Below, in pieces: positions 33,583-42,477 of a stretch of 47,799 bases of DNA (position 1 is the first letter of the stretch; the number at the start of each line of letters is the position of its first letter). The notes below the pieces were generated by a model, which had not been told where the DNA came from, did not search any database, and saw only the letters and a list, made by a program, of their open reading frames with translations. The stretch comes from JAYZQT01 sp036136335 (GTDB lineage Bacteria > Pseudomonadota > Alphaproteobacteria > MPNO01 > UBA830): the NCBI GenBank assembly GCA_036136335.1, contig JAYZQT010000065.1, positions 1 to 47,799 on the forward strand. Direction: 5' to 3'. Made by a program: the position numbers and the translations under genes.

Positions 33583-34311
33583 ATGGGGAATAATAAAAAA
33601 GGCGCAAAAACCGTCCGTTCGATTGAAAGGGCCATAAGCGTGTTGGAGTGTTTCGACCAGCTTACTCCGCTCGTGAGCGTGACTGAACTCCAGAAACGGA
33701 CCGGTTTGAGTCGGCCCACCCTCTATCGCATCCTTGAAACGTTAGAAAGCAGGGATGTAATTCGCTCCCTTGGTGAGCCCCAGCGTTTCGAACTTGGGCA
33801 TGCAGCGAGCCGGCTTGCTGCGAACTGGATTGGTCAGGATGATTTTTTACGTTCAGCAAATCCGGTGCTTAAAAGGCTCTGGCATGAAACCAATGAAACC
33901 GTCGCGCTTTATGTGGAGAATTCGACCGGACAGAAAGTTTGCATTCAGGAGTTCCAAAGTCGCAAGGCGCTGACGTTTACCCGTGGCATAGGGTTTACCG
34001 AAGAACTGGCGATCGGTGCTTCGGGAAAGGTAATGCTCGCATACAAACAGGGCGCGGCAAAAAATCCCGAACTGGATAATGTACGGCGGTGGGGTGTAAG
34101 TGTTTCAGAGGGAGAGATTTTGGAGGGTGCGGTTGCGATAGCCGCCCCCGTTTTCGATCGTGCACGGAACGTTAAAGGCAGTGTGTGCATCTTTGGTCCC
34201 CAGGCCAGGCTTGATGAAGAGCGACGAGAATACTGTATAGAGCGCGTCCGTGCCGCTTCCGCAGACATTTCGGCAACGCTCGGATGCTTGGTCGCCACCG
34301 CTGCGGAGTAA
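33583..34311 (+). CDS. IclR family transcriptional regulator
   Basis: 242 residues from ATG 33583 (MGNNKKGAKTVRSIERAISVLE); a TTG at 33517 would add 22 residues and cross the dyad. The winged helix-turn-helix is VSVTELQKRTGLSRPTLYRILETLE (about 30-54), followed by the ligand-binding domain with GASGKVMLAY (about 145-154) and EGAVAIAAPVFD (about 183-194). The ATG has no well-spaced ribosome site. It is transcribed in the same direction as the AA_synth/enamidase genes upstream and the Rieske dioxygenase genes downstream (11-base gap), so it probably controls this catabolic unit. Confidence 0.92.
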   Translation: MGNNKKGAKTVRSIERAISVLECFDQLTPLVSVTELQKRTGLSRPTLYRILETLESRDVIRSLGEPQRFELGHAASRLAANWIGQDDFLRSANPVLKRLWHETNETVALYVENSTGQKVCIQEFQSRKALTFTRGIGFTEELAIGASGKVMLAYKQGAAKNPELDNVRRWGVSVSEGEILEGAVAIAAPVFDRARNVKGSVCIFGPQARLDEERREYCIERVRAASADISATLGCLVATAAE

Positions 34312-34322
34312 GGAAACTCTTT

Positions 34323-35648
34323 ATGGATGGTACAAAAACTCTTTTCCAAATGCATGAACTGATCGATGATCGGCCTGAAGAGGGTGTCTTTCGTGTAGAC
34401 CGCGATATCTATCTCGCCAATCATGTATTTGATGCCGAGTTGAAATCTATATTTGAGGCGGACTGGATCTTCCTTTGCCATGAAAGCCAGGTGAAACGGC
34501 CAGGTGATTATTTTGCAGCCTACCTCGGCCGACAGCCGGTATTTGTTCACCGGCAGGAAGACGGTTCGCTTAAAGGATTTTTGAATGCCTGTTCCCATCG
34601 CGGCGCGATACTTACGCCAGTTGGCCGGGGAAACGCCAAGACACTTACCTGCCGCTTTCACGGGTGGTCTTACAAATGCGACGGAACGTGTATTCGCGTT
34701 AAGGAGCAGGAGGGTGGATACGGCAAGGACTTCGACAGAAGCACTTATGACCTGAAAGAGATAGGAGAAATTGGCTCATACAAGGGCTTTGTGTTTGGCA
34801 GCCTGGCGCAAACCGTACAGTCACTCGAAGCCTTTCTCGGGGAATCCAAATCATTCATTGACTTCGTGGCTGATCAATCGTCAGAAGGCCTTGAAGTACT
34901 GCCGGGCTCACAGAAATATATTATTGGCGGGAACTGGAAAATGTCTACTGAAAACGCGGTGGATGGTTACCATACCAGTACCGTCCATCGGGTCTTTGCC
35001 AGCACGGTCAAGCAGCGCGAGGCGCGGGAGGGTTACGAAGGGATGATGCGGACGGAGACAGGCCGTCTGGCCAAGAAAACCGTCCGGAATGGGTGCTATG
35101 ACCTCGGGCAGGGACATATGGTGATATGGGCGGATCGCGACCCCGTGTCCAGCTCGCCGCTTTCGGAGGCGGAAGAACGTTTGGAGCGTGATAACCAAAC
35201 CGGAAAAGTGAACTGGATGCTGCGTCGTGGCAGAAATCTCATCATTTTTCCATCGTTAATGATAAACGACTTTGCTGCTACCCAGATACGGACGTTTCGT
35301 CCAATTTCCGCGGACAAGACCGAAGTCACAATTTACTGCCTGGCACCTTCTGAAGAGAGCCGCGAGGCCAGGTACGCCAGACTTAGGAAATTTGAAGATT
35401 TTTTCATGGCAAGCGGGATGGCGACGTCGGATGACGTCACGGCTCTTGAGGCGACTCACGAAGGAAGCCGGGCAAGGGCAGTACGCTGGGGCGAATTTCA
35501 TCGAGGCTTGGGGACAATGATCAACGGGCCTGATGATGCGGCAAAGGAAGGTGGCTTCGAGCCACAGACCAGTAATTCAAGCTGGGATCACGAAACACTC
35601 TATTACAGCTTTTATCGAAAATGGCGCGATAAAGTCGCGAACGCGTGA
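34323..35648 (+). CDS. Rieske aromatic-ring-hydroxylating dioxygenase alpha subunit, first copy
   Basis: 441 residues from ATG 34323 with AAGGA about 9 bases upstream. The Rieske [2Fe-2S] site is C90-x-H92 and C110-x2-H113 (CSHRG and CRFHGW). The mononuclear iron site is ENAVDGYHTSTVH with bridging Asp214 and ligands His217 and His222. Pattern and length match the benzoate/anthranilate 1,2-dioxygenase group (BenA/AntA). It is the catalytic subunit of an oxygenase that dihydroxylates an aromatic carboxylate. It is over half identical by eye to the next gene within the first 125 residues, but clearly not a recent duplicate. Confidence 0.93.
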   Translation: MDGTKTLFQMHELIDDRPEEGVFRVDRDIYLANHVFDAELKSIFEADWIFLCHESQVKRPGDYFAAYLGRQPVFVHRQEDGSLKGFLNACSHRGAILTPVGRGNAKTLTCRFHGWSYKCDGTCIRVKEQEGGYGKDFDRSTYDLKEIGEIGSYKGFVFGSLAQTVQSLEAFLGESKSFIDFVADQSSEGLEVLPGSQKYIIGGNWKMSTENAVDGYHTSTVHRVFASTVKQREAREGYEGMMRTETGRLAKKTVRNGCYDLGQGHMVIWADRDPVSSSPLSEAEERLERDNQTGKVNWMLRRGRNLIIFPSLMINDFAATQIRTFRPISADKTEVTIYCLAPSEESREARYARLRKFEDFFMASGMATSDDVTALEATHEGSRARAVRWGEFHRGLGTMINGPDDAAKEGGFEPQTSNSSWDHETLYYSFYRKWRDKVANA

Positions 35649-35658
35649 GGAGACCGAT

Positions 35659-36966
35659 GTGGATGGCAGTGTAATTACCGAGAACCTGAGTTCGCTGGTC
35701 GATGACCGCGTGAATGAAGGCATGTTTCGGGTAGATCGTGCCGTTTACAATGATTCGGTGATTTTCGAACGGGAAGTAACGAATATTTTCGAAAGATGTT
35801 GGTACTTTCTCTGTCATGAAAGCCAGATTTCCAACTATGGTGACTACTTCTGGACAGAAATAGGCCGGCAGCCAGTTTTCGTTTATCGCCAGGAAGACGG
35901 CTCTCTTAAGTGCTTCATTAACGCCTGCTCGCACCGTGCCGCGATCCTGACCCCCTTTCGTCAGGGTAACGCCAAAACTTTGACATGCCGCTTTCACGGG
36001 TGGTCCTATGACACTGGCGGGGCTTGCATTGGCGTTAAAAACGCAGAACAGGGAATCGACCGGACGAAGTTTGGTCTCCGCGAAATCGCGCGTCTGTCAT
36101 CTTATAACGGGTTTGTATTTGGAAGCCTCTCCGCTGATGTTCCTTCGCTGGAAGACTGGCTTGGAGCGGCTAAACCGTGGATTGATCTCATGGTCGTCCA
36201 GTCGCCCGATGGCCTGGAAGTGGTTCCTGGACGCTCGACCTACAAGACCGATGGAAACTGGAAGCTGCAGGCTGAAAATAGCGTAGATGGCTATCATGTT
36301 TCGACAGTTCATCGCGTTTTTGCGCACACGATAGCGGCCCGCGAGAGCAAAGGTGAATACACCGGTATTGGAAAGACAGAATCCGGCCGCATCTCTGGTG
36401 GAGTGCCAACAGCGAGCTATGACCTGGGCAATGGGCACATGGCAATATGGGCGGAACATACCACACCTGAAGTACGTCCCATTTGGGAAGCTAAGGAACG
36501 TCTGGAAAGGGATCTGGAGCCCATACAGGCTGAGTGGATCCTTACCAAAGGCAGAAACTTATTTCTGTTTCCCAACGTTATGCTTATGGACAACCCCTCA
36601 ACACAAATCCGGATCATGAAACCCATCTCTGCAGACCGTGTGGATATAACTGTCTACTGCATTGCGCCCAAGGGGGAGAGTGATAAGGCCCGGGCAGGAC
36701 GTTTGCGTAAATTTGAGGATTTTTATCTTACTGCGGGGATGGCGACGTCCGACGATATTGCTGCGCTTGAGGATACCCACGAGGGTTCACTGGCGCGTGA
36801 TTCGCGCTGGAGCGAGTTCAATCGAGGTATTGCCAATATTACCAATGGGCCTGACCAAGACGCATTGGAGTTGGGTTTTGAACCCCAAGCCTGCACAGAT
36901 AACTGGGACCACGAAGTACTTTATCACGGCTTTTACCGGCACTGGCTGAAAATGATGAGGGGGTAA
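35659..36966 (+). CDS. Rieske aromatic-ring-hydroxylating dioxygenase alpha subunit, second copy
   Basis: 435 residues from GTG 35659, with GAGGAG 6 bases upstream. The start is fixed by aligning VDGSVITENLSSLVDDR with MDGTKTLFQMHELIDDR of the first copy; a nearby ATG at 35657 is out of frame. Rieske ligands are C90, H92, C110 and H113; the mononuclear site is ENSVDGYHVSTVH with Asp210, His213 and His218. Both catalytic sites are intact, so both alpha subunits should be active. It sits 10 bases after the first alpha and 10 bases before the single beta gene. Confidence 0.93.
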   Translation: MDGSVITENLSSLVDDRVNEGMFRVDRAVYNDSVIFEREVTNIFERCWYFLCHESQISNYGDYFWTEIGRQPVFVYRQEDGSLKCFINACSHRAAILTPFRQGNAKTLTCRFHGWSYDTGGACIGVKNAEQGIDRTKFGLREIARLSSYNGFVFGSLSADVPSLEDWLGAAKPWIDLMVVQSPDGLEVVPGRSTYKTDGNWKLQAENSVDGYHVSTVHRVFAHTIAARESKGEYTGIGKTESGRISGGVPTASYDLGNGHMAIWAEHTTPEVRPIWEAKERLERDLEPIQAEWILTKGRNLFLFPNVMLMDNPSTQIRIMKPISADRVDITVYCIAPKGESDKARAGRLRKFEDFYLTAGMATSDDIAALEDTHEGSLARDSRWSEFNRGIANITNGPDQDALELGFEPQACTDNWDHEVLYHGFYRHWLKMMRG

Positions 36967-36976
36967 AAAAACTGGA

Positions 36977-37465
36977 ATGAGCGACCTGCGACAGGACGTT
37001 ACTGATTTAATTTATCGAGAATCGACGTTACTCGATCGGCGTCAATGGGATGAATGGATCGCGTTGTACACCGAGGATGCAGTCTATTGGGTGCCGTCTT
37101 GGGCAAGCGAGGAAGAGACCACCGACGATCCTGAACTTCAGCTGAACCTGATTTATCTTCGTAACCGCGGCGGGCTGGAAGATCGCGTGTTCCGGATTGA
37201 GTCCCGTGATTCATATGCGTCGGTGCCGCTTGACCGTACCGTCCATGTGGTCGGTAACGTGCTCGTCCAGACAGACAGTAACGGTGAGATTGAAGCCACC
37301 GCCAATTGTATAATACATACCTACGGCAAAAAAGGCGGCCTTACGCGCGCCAGCCTGTATGATTTCAGATTTCGCCGCACTGACGAAGGCTTGAGGATTG
37401 TACGAAAGAAAATCACCTTCATCGACGATCGGCTTGAAGGTCCGATCGATGTGTACCATCTTTGA
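36977..37465 (+). CDS. Aromatic-ring-hydroxylating dioxygenase beta subunit
   Basis: 162 residues of the NTF2-like beta-subunit fold. IYRESTLLDRRQWDEWIALYTEDAVYWVPSW (about 12-42, given in part: RRQWDEWIALYTEDAVYW) is diagnostic, followed by RIESRDSYASVP and the terminal DRLEGPIDVYHL. It forms the structural (alpha-beta)3 hexamer with an alpha subunit. Only one beta gene follows the two alpha genes, implying it serves both. Its stop overlaps the next gene by one base. Confidence 0.93.
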   Translation: MSDLRQDVTDLIYRESTLLDRRQWDEWIALYTEDAVYWVPSWASEEETTDDPELQLNLIYLRNRGGLEDRVFRIESRDSYASVPLDRTVHVVGNVLVQTDSNGEIEATANCIIHTYGKKGGLTRASLYDFRFRRTDEGLRIVRKKITFIDDRLEGPIDVYHL

Positions 37466-38502
37466 TGCTTGCCGTATGCAAAACCGAGGCTACCCGGGGC
37501 GGTCTCGCCGTTCGCGAGTGCGAACCGCGCGATGCCGGCCCTGGTGAAGTAAGGTTAAAGGTCGGAGCCGCAGGTATCTGTGGTACCGACATGCAGATCT
37601 ATAACTGGGCGCCCCGGATGGCACGTCGAATGAAATTGCCGCGGGTTTTGGGTCATGAAGTCAGCGGCATTATCGATCAGATTGGCGAAGGTGTTACGAA
37701 CGTTTCGCTTGGTGATCACGTTAGTCTCGAAAGCCATATATTCTGTGGCACCTGTCGGCCCTGTCGTTTGGGCCGGGCGCATCTCTGTAACAACACCACC
37801 TATCCAGGAATTGATATAGATGGCGCGTTTGCCGAATACGTCACAGTTCCGTCGATGATTGCCTGGAAGAACCCAGCCAACCTGGCGCACGAAACTGCCG
37901 CAATGCTGGAGCCATTCGGCATCGGTGTACACGCGTGTCTGGAAGGAACAGGTGTTTCTGGACAGTCTGTACTGATCAATGGGTGCGGCCCGATTGGTTT
38001 AATGACTGTCGCCGTCGCACGTGTACTTGGTGCGTCGCTGATAATCGCCTCGGACCTTAATCCATTGCGCCTTAAAACGGCGGAATTAATGGGGGCGGAC
38101 AGGTCGGTCAAAGCTGATGCCGAGGACCTTTCAAAGATCGTTTCCGACATGACACGCGGTGACGGCGTTGATGTCGGGATAGAATTTTCGGGATCTGAAG
38201 GGGGCTTCAGGGCTGTATTCGAGGGTCTTGGAAAGGGGGGTGATTTTCGCCTTGTAGGTGCTCCGCCGGAGGCGATTCCGATTGATTTTACCTGGTGGCT
38301 TTTAAAGTGTCCCCGGATGATCAATATTCATGGGCGCCGCATATGGGATACCTGGCAGCGTTCAACCGACCTGATTTATTCCGGTGCAGTTGACCTGAAA
38401 CCGATACAAAGTCACACACTTCCTCTGTCTGAGGGACCGGAAGGCTTTGAATTGGTTCGTCGGGGCGAAGCGGTGAAGCCTCTCCTGGTTTCCGAAGGAT
38501 AG
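37465..38502 (+). CDS. Zinc-dependent medium-chain alcohol dehydrogenase
   Basis: 345 residues from ATG 37465, overlapping the beta-subunit stop. The catalytic zinc site begins with AGICGTDMQIYNW (about 36-48) and GHEVSG (about 64-69); the structural zinc has four cysteines in CGTCRPCRLGRAHLC; the NAD loop is LINGCGPIGLMTVAVARVLGA (about 170-190, given in part: GCGPIGLMTVAV). It resembles threonine/sorbitol dehydrogenase-type enzymes. In this operon it could oxidise the cis-diol made by the dioxygenase, a step normally done by the short-chain BenD enzyme; that is inference. Confidence 0.85.
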   Translation: MLAVCKTEATRGGLAVRECEPRDAGPGEVRLKVGAAGICGTDMQIYNWAPRMARRMKLPRVLGHEVSGIIDQIGEGVTNVSLGDHVSLESHIFCGTCRPCRLGRAHLCNNTTYPGIDIDGAFAEYVTVPSMIAWKNPANLAHETAAMLEPFGIGVHACLEGTGVSGQSVLINGCGPIGLMTVAVARVLGASLIIASDLNPLRLKTAELMGADRSVKADAEDLSKIVSDMTRGDGVDVGIEFSGSEGGFRAVFEGLGKGGDFRLVGAPPEAIPIDFTWWLLKCPRMINIHGRRIWDTWQRSTDLIYSGAVDLKPIQSHTLPLSEGPEGFELVRRGEAVKPLLVSEG

Positions 38503-38507
38503 GATTT

Positions 38508-39530
38508 GTGAGTATCCATCAAATTACATTGGTTTTTGAAGACGGAAGAGTCGTGGAATTTGAGGCCAGTGAGGATGACACCATCTATTTCGCGGCGTTG
38601 AAGAACCGGGTGCGGATACTGACCGACTGCCTCGAGGGTGCTTGTGCGACATGCAAAGGCGTTTGCACCAGTGGTGAATACACGATGGACGAATTTACCG
38701 ATGAAGCTTTGACACAGGATGAACGTGAACGACGTGAGGTTTTGACCTGTCAGATGCACGCGCGTTCTGCCTGCGTGATTGAGTTTCCTTATGAATCGAG
38801 AATTGCCCTTAAATCCGAACCAGAAACACGTGCTGGCAGGGTCACTGGAATAGAAATGGTTTCTTCGTCAGTTACAAAGCTGGTCGTGGAAACGGATAAT
38901 GATGGCGTTCCAATTTCGTTTATGCCGGGTCAGTACGTGCACCTTTCGGTGCCTGATACTGATGAATTTCGGTCATATTCGTTTGCAAACGGGCCTTTTG
39001 AGAATGGGCAGCATACATTTTATGTTAAGTTGCTGGAGCAGGGGTCCATGAGTGACTACCTGTCGGGGCGGGCGCTGCCGGGTGACAAAATCAACATTAC
39101 GGGCCCTTTCGGCCGGTTTTATTTACGCCCGGTTGTGCGACCAGTCTTAATGGTGGCAGGTGGCACCGGGCTCGCGCCCATGATTAGCATGCTTCAAACG
39201 TTACTCATACAGAATGAAACCCAATTTCCTGTAACGCTTCTCTATGGAGCAAATGAAAGCAGTGAATTGTTCGCTTTGGATCTGCTGGAGGAACTTTCTT
39301 TAGAAGGCCTTGATTTGAAGGTGGAACAATGCGTGCTCAACCCAGAAGACGGGTGGACGGGTCGCACCGGACATATCACGGACCTGTTGCGAGACGAAAT
39401 AATGAATGGGGGTGATACGGAGGTTTACCTGTGCGGGCCGCCACCGATGGTTGAAGCTGCCGAGAAATATCTCTCGGACAAAGGCGTTGAACCTTCACTC
39501 GTTCATGCGGAAAAATTTGTTCCAAGTTAA
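38508..39530 (+). CDS. Dioxygenase ferredoxin-reductase component (BenC/AntC type)
   Basis: 340 residues, GTG start with AAGGATAGGA upstream. The N-terminal plant-type [2Fe-2S] domain uses Cys41, Cys46, Cys49 and Cys81 (DCLEGACATCKGVC and LTCQMHA). The FAD domain has RSYSFANGP (about 156-164) and the NAD domain has MVAGGTGLAPMISML and YLCGPPPMVEAAE. This single polypeptide passes electrons from NADH to the Rieske centre, defining a class IB system like benzoate dioxygenase. It is the last gene of the unit and would serve both alpha subunits. Confidence 0.94.
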   Translation: MSIHQITLVFEDGRVVEFEASEDDTIYFAALKNRVRILTDCLEGACATCKGVCTSGEYTMDEFTDEALTQDERERREVLTCQMHARSACVIEFPYESRIALKSEPETRAGRVTGIEMVSSSVTKLVVETDNDGVPISFMPGQYVHLSVPDTDEFRSYSFANGPFENGQHTFYVKLLEQGSMSDYLSGRALPGDKINITGPFGRFYLRPVVRPVLMVAGGTGLAPMISMLQTLLIQNETQFPVTLLYGANESSELFALDLLEELSLEGLDLKVEQCVLNPEDGWTGRTGHITDLLRDEIMNGGDTEVYLCGPPPMVEAAEKYLSDKGVEPSLVHAEKFVPS

Positions 39531-39678
39531 CAAACGGCGGGCGTGAATAGAGGTTTTAAAAACAGATGCAGGAGGGCATCCATCGGCAGAGCAGCTGGGG
39601 TCAAGTTTTCGGTAAATATCAACCTAGAGAAACAGTATGGCTAATGTGTGCTGAATACAATCCGTTTTCACCCAGTCC

Positions 39679-39716
39679 TTGACAACCTCCGCCAATACCC
39701 TATTTATCGTAATAGG
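39679..39716 (+). promoter_or_regulatory. Candidate suf promoter with overlapping dyad
   Basis: TTGACA at 39679-39684 is a perfect -35; TATTTA at 39701-39706 is a likely -10 with 16-base spacing. The -10 region lies within an inverted repeat, CCTATT (39699-39704) and AATAGG (39711-39716) around a 6-base centre, a good place for repression by the Rrf2 protein encoded directly downstream. A further AGTTC/GAACT dyad lies just before the ATG at 39755. Confidence 0.6.
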
Positions 39717-39754
39717 ACCGATTTAGTTCGAATTCTATAGAGAACTGTTTTCAC

Positions 39755-40225
39755 ATGATAAAATTGAGCCGGATGGCCGACTATGGTGTCATTCTGATGG
39801 TACAGCTCGTGCGTTCGCCGAAAATGGTTACGACGGCTACCGAGCTGACAGAAGCAACAGGCCTGCCGGGCCCCACGGTTGGAAAACTCCTCAAGCAGCT
39901 GTCGCGTGCCGGACTCCTGAACTCACACCGTGGCGCTAACGGTGGTTACGCGGTGTCTGGACCGGCAGAGGACATCTCCGTGGCTGACGTCGTTTCTGCA
40001 CTGGATGGACCTATCGCACTAACAGAATGCATGACGGCCGACGGCGTCGCGTGTGAAATAGAGGCACTCTGCCCTACGCGAACCAATTGGCATCAGATCA
40101 ATTTAGCGCTTGTGGGCGCGCTTGAGCGTGTCTCGCTTACGGACATGGCTGGCCCTACGTTTATTCCACGCCAGGTCTCAACCGGGTCTGTTACTGCCGA
40201 CGCATCGGTCAGGGGGGTAGCGTGA
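39755..40225 (+). CDS. Rrf2 family regulator of the SUF system
   Basis: 156 residues of the IscR/Rrf2 fold. The winged helix is TATELTEATGLPGPTVGKLLKQL (about 27-49) followed by SHRGANGGYAVS. The cluster-binding cysteines are Cys92, Cys100 and Cys106 (ECMTADGVACEIEALC). This is the SUF-associated Rrf2 group found at the head of alphaproteobacterial suf operons. It would sense iron-sulfur status and control its own operon through the promoter dyad. Its stop overlaps sufB (TGATG). Confidence 0.92.
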   Translation: MIKLSRMADYGVILMVQLVRSPKMVTTATELTEATGLPGPTVGKLLKQLSRAGLLNSHRGANGGYAVSGPAEDISVADVVSALDGPIALTECMTADGVACEIEALCPTRTNWHQINLALVGALERVSLTDMAGPTFIPRQVSTGSVTADASVRGVA

Positions 40226-41682
40226 TGGTATCACCTGCAGAAACCGCACCCGTATTTGAAGAGGCCGCCGAGCGGGAATACCAATACGGGTTCGTGACCG
40301 ACATTGATTCGGAATTTGCCCCAAAAGGTCTGAACGAAGATATTGTCCGGTATATTTCGCAAAAAAAGAACGAACCCGAATGGTTGCTCGAATGGCGCCT
40401 TATTGCCTACCGCCATTGGCTAACCATGGAGGAGCCCAAGTGGGCTTTGGTTGATTACCCGGAAATTGATTTTCAAGATGCCTACTACTATGCCGCACCC
40501 AAGCAGGATTCAGACAAACCTCAAAGTCTGGATGAAGTTGATCCTAAACTGCTGGAAACCTATGAAAAACTTGGCATTCCTCTGGCTGAGCAAGCGGTGC
40601 TGGCCGGCGTTGCAGTCGACGCCGTGTTTGATAGCGTGTCTGTCGCCACCACATTCAAGGATAAGCTTAATGAGGCGGGGGTGGTATTCTGCCCCATCTC
40701 CGAAGCTGTCCAGAACCATCCGGATCTTGTCCGAAAATATCTCGGTACAGTTGTACCCTACGCGGATAATTTCTATTCGACCCTGAATTCCGCCGTGTTT
40801 AGCGATGGTACATTCGTATACATTCCGAAAGGCGTCCGATGCCCAATGGAACTGAGTACCTATTTCCGGATTAACGCGGCGAACACAGGTCAATTCGAGC
40901 GGACTTTGATTATTGCTGAGGAAGGCAGTTACGTAAGCTACCTGGAGGGGTGCACGGCGCCGATGCGGGATGAGAATCAACTTCACGCTGCCGTAGTCGA
41001 ACTGATTGCGATGGACGATGCGGAAATAAAATATTCCACGGTTCAAAACTGGTACCCGGGCGATGAAGAAGGTAAGGGGGGAATATACAACTTTGTGACC
41101 AAACGGGGCGTTTGTCGGGGACATAATTCCAAAATTTCATGGACGCAGGTTGAAACGGGCTCGGCGGTAACGTGGAAATATCCCAGTTGTGTTCTGGAGG
41201 GTAACAATTCAGTTGGTGAGTTTTATTCGGTGGCAATAACGAACAACTATCAACAGGCCGATACTGGCACCAAGATGGTTCATATTGGTAAAAACACCAG
41301 TAGCACTATAATCTCAAAGGGTATTTCAGCGGGTAAGGGTCAGAATACCTATCGTGGCCTGGTGAAAGCGCTCGCCCGCGCTGAGGGCGCGCGGAATTTT
41401 ACGCAATGTGATTCTCTTTTGATTGGGGATCAGTGTGGTGCACATACAGTGCCATATATTGAAGTTTTCAACCCTTCAGCGACGATCGAACATGAAGCCA
41501 CAACGTCGAAAATTAGTGAGGACCAGCTATTTTATTGTCAGCAGCGCGGACTCAATCCGGAAGAGGCCGTATCACTGATTGTGAACGGGTTTTGTAAAGA
41601 GGTATTGAAGGAACTGCCCATGGAGTTTGCCGTGGAAGCCCAGAAGCTGCTGGGTGTAACGCTTGAAGGAAGCGTTGGATAA
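40225..41682 (+). CDS. sufB: Fe-S cluster assembly scaffold subunit SufB
   Basis: 485 residues from ATG 40225 with AGGGGGG 7 bases upstream. SufB features are the N-terminal FVTDIDSEFAPKGLNEDIVRYIS, the long beta-helix with VKYSTVQNWYPGD-type sequence (here EIKYSTVQNWYPGDEEGKGG, residues about 270-289), the conserved Cys in ARNFTQCDSLLIGDQCGAHT, and the C-terminal SKISEDQLFYCQQRGL. With SufC and SufD it forms the SufBCD scaffold where clusters are built in the cytosol. Confidence 0.97.
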   Translation: MVSPAETAPVFEEAAEREYQYGFVTDIDSEFAPKGLNEDIVRYISQKKNEPEWLLEWRLIAYRHWLTMEEPKWALVDYPEIDFQDAYYYAAPKQDSDKPQSLDEVDPKLLETYEKLGIPLAEQAVLAGVAVDAVFDSVSVATTFKDKLNEAGVVFCPISEAVQNHPDLVRKYLGTVVPYADNFYSTLNSAVFSDGTFVYIPKGVRCPMELSTYFRINAANTGQFERTLIIAEEGSYVSYLEGCTAPMRDENQLHAAVVELIAMDDAEIKYSTVQNWYPGDEEGKGGIYNFVTKRGVCRGHNSKISWTQVETGSAVTWKYPSCVLEGNNSVGEFYSVAITNNYQQADTGTKMVHIGKNTSSTIISKGISAGKGQNTYRGLVKALARAEGARNFTQCDSLLIGDQCGAHTVPYIEVFNPSATIEHEATTSKISEDQLFYCQQRGLNPEEAVSLIVNGFCKEVLKELPMEFAVEAQKLLGVTLEGSVG

Positions 41683-41691
41683 GGAATGGGA

Positions 41692-42462
41692 ATGAGCCTG
41701 TTATCGTTAAAAGACCTGCACGTATCAGTAGATGACAAGGAAATACTGCGTGGAATTAATCTCGAGGTTGATGAGGGGGAAACACACGCAATTATGGGGC
41801 CGAATGGATCGGGTAAAAGCACGCTGTCCTATGTGCTTTCAGGCCGTGACGGTTATGAGGTAACAAAAGGACAAATCCTGTTCAAGGGAGATGACGTCGC
41901 TGATATGGAGCCGCATGAGCGTGCGGCTGCCGGAATTTATCTTGCCTTTCAATATCCCATGGAAATCCCGGGCGTCTCCAACCTTACGTTTTTAAAAACG
42001 GCGGTAAACGCGGTGCGTCAGGCAAGGGGTATTGATGAACTGGACGCCATCACTTTCCTTAAATATGCCCGTGAAAAAGGAGAGCTTCTTGAAATGAGCG
42101 ATGAGCTTCTTAAACGTCCGGTGAATGTCGGATTTTCGGGTGGTGAAAAAAAACGAAACGAGATCTTCCAGATGGCCATGTTGGAACCGACTCTCGCGAT
42201 ACTGGACGAGACTGATTCCGGTCTTGACATCGATGCCCTGCGGGTTGTGTCCGAGGGAGTAAACAGGCTCCGGTCTGCCGAACGTTCAATGATCATCATC
42301 ACACACTATCAGCGGCTGCTTGATCACATCATCCCGGATTTTGTTCATATACTCGCCAAGGGAAGGTTCGTAGCCAGCGGTGGTAAGCAATTGGCGATCG
42401 AACTAGAAAAAGATGGGTATGCCAGATTTGGGATTGATGGCGATGAGTCCGAGGCGGCGTAA
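41692..42462 (+). CDS. sufC: Fe-S cluster assembly ATPase SufC
   Basis: 256 residues. ATG 41692 is chosen because AAGGA at 41681-41685 is well spaced for it; an ATG at 41686 directly abuts the site. ABC ATPase motifs are complete: Walker A GPNGSGKS (36-43), signature FSGGEKKRNE, Walker B LAILDETDSGLDIDAL, and a switch His in IITHYQRLL. It energises the SufBCD scaffold. There are 9 bases between sufB and this start. Confidence 0.97.
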   Translation: MSLLSLKDLHVSVDDKEILRGINLEVDEGETHAIMGPNGSGKSTLSYVLSGRDGYEVTKGQILFKGDDVADMEPHERAAAGIYLAFQYPMEIPGVSNLTFLKTAVNAVRQARGIDELDAITFLKYAREKGELLEMSDELLKRPVNVGFSGGEKKRNEIFQMAMLEPTLAILDETDSGLDIDALRVVSEGVNRLRSAERSMIIITHYQRLLDHIIPDFVHILAKGRFVASGGKQLAIELEKDGYARFGIDGDESEAA

Positions 42463-42477
42463 GGCGGGTATCCCCAG

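Noticed and set aside
39531..39670. Small gene or terminator between the dioxygenase reductase and the suf promoter
   Set aside because: Only a weak GATGC/GCATC hairpin is present, with no T run and no credible short frame with a ribosome site.
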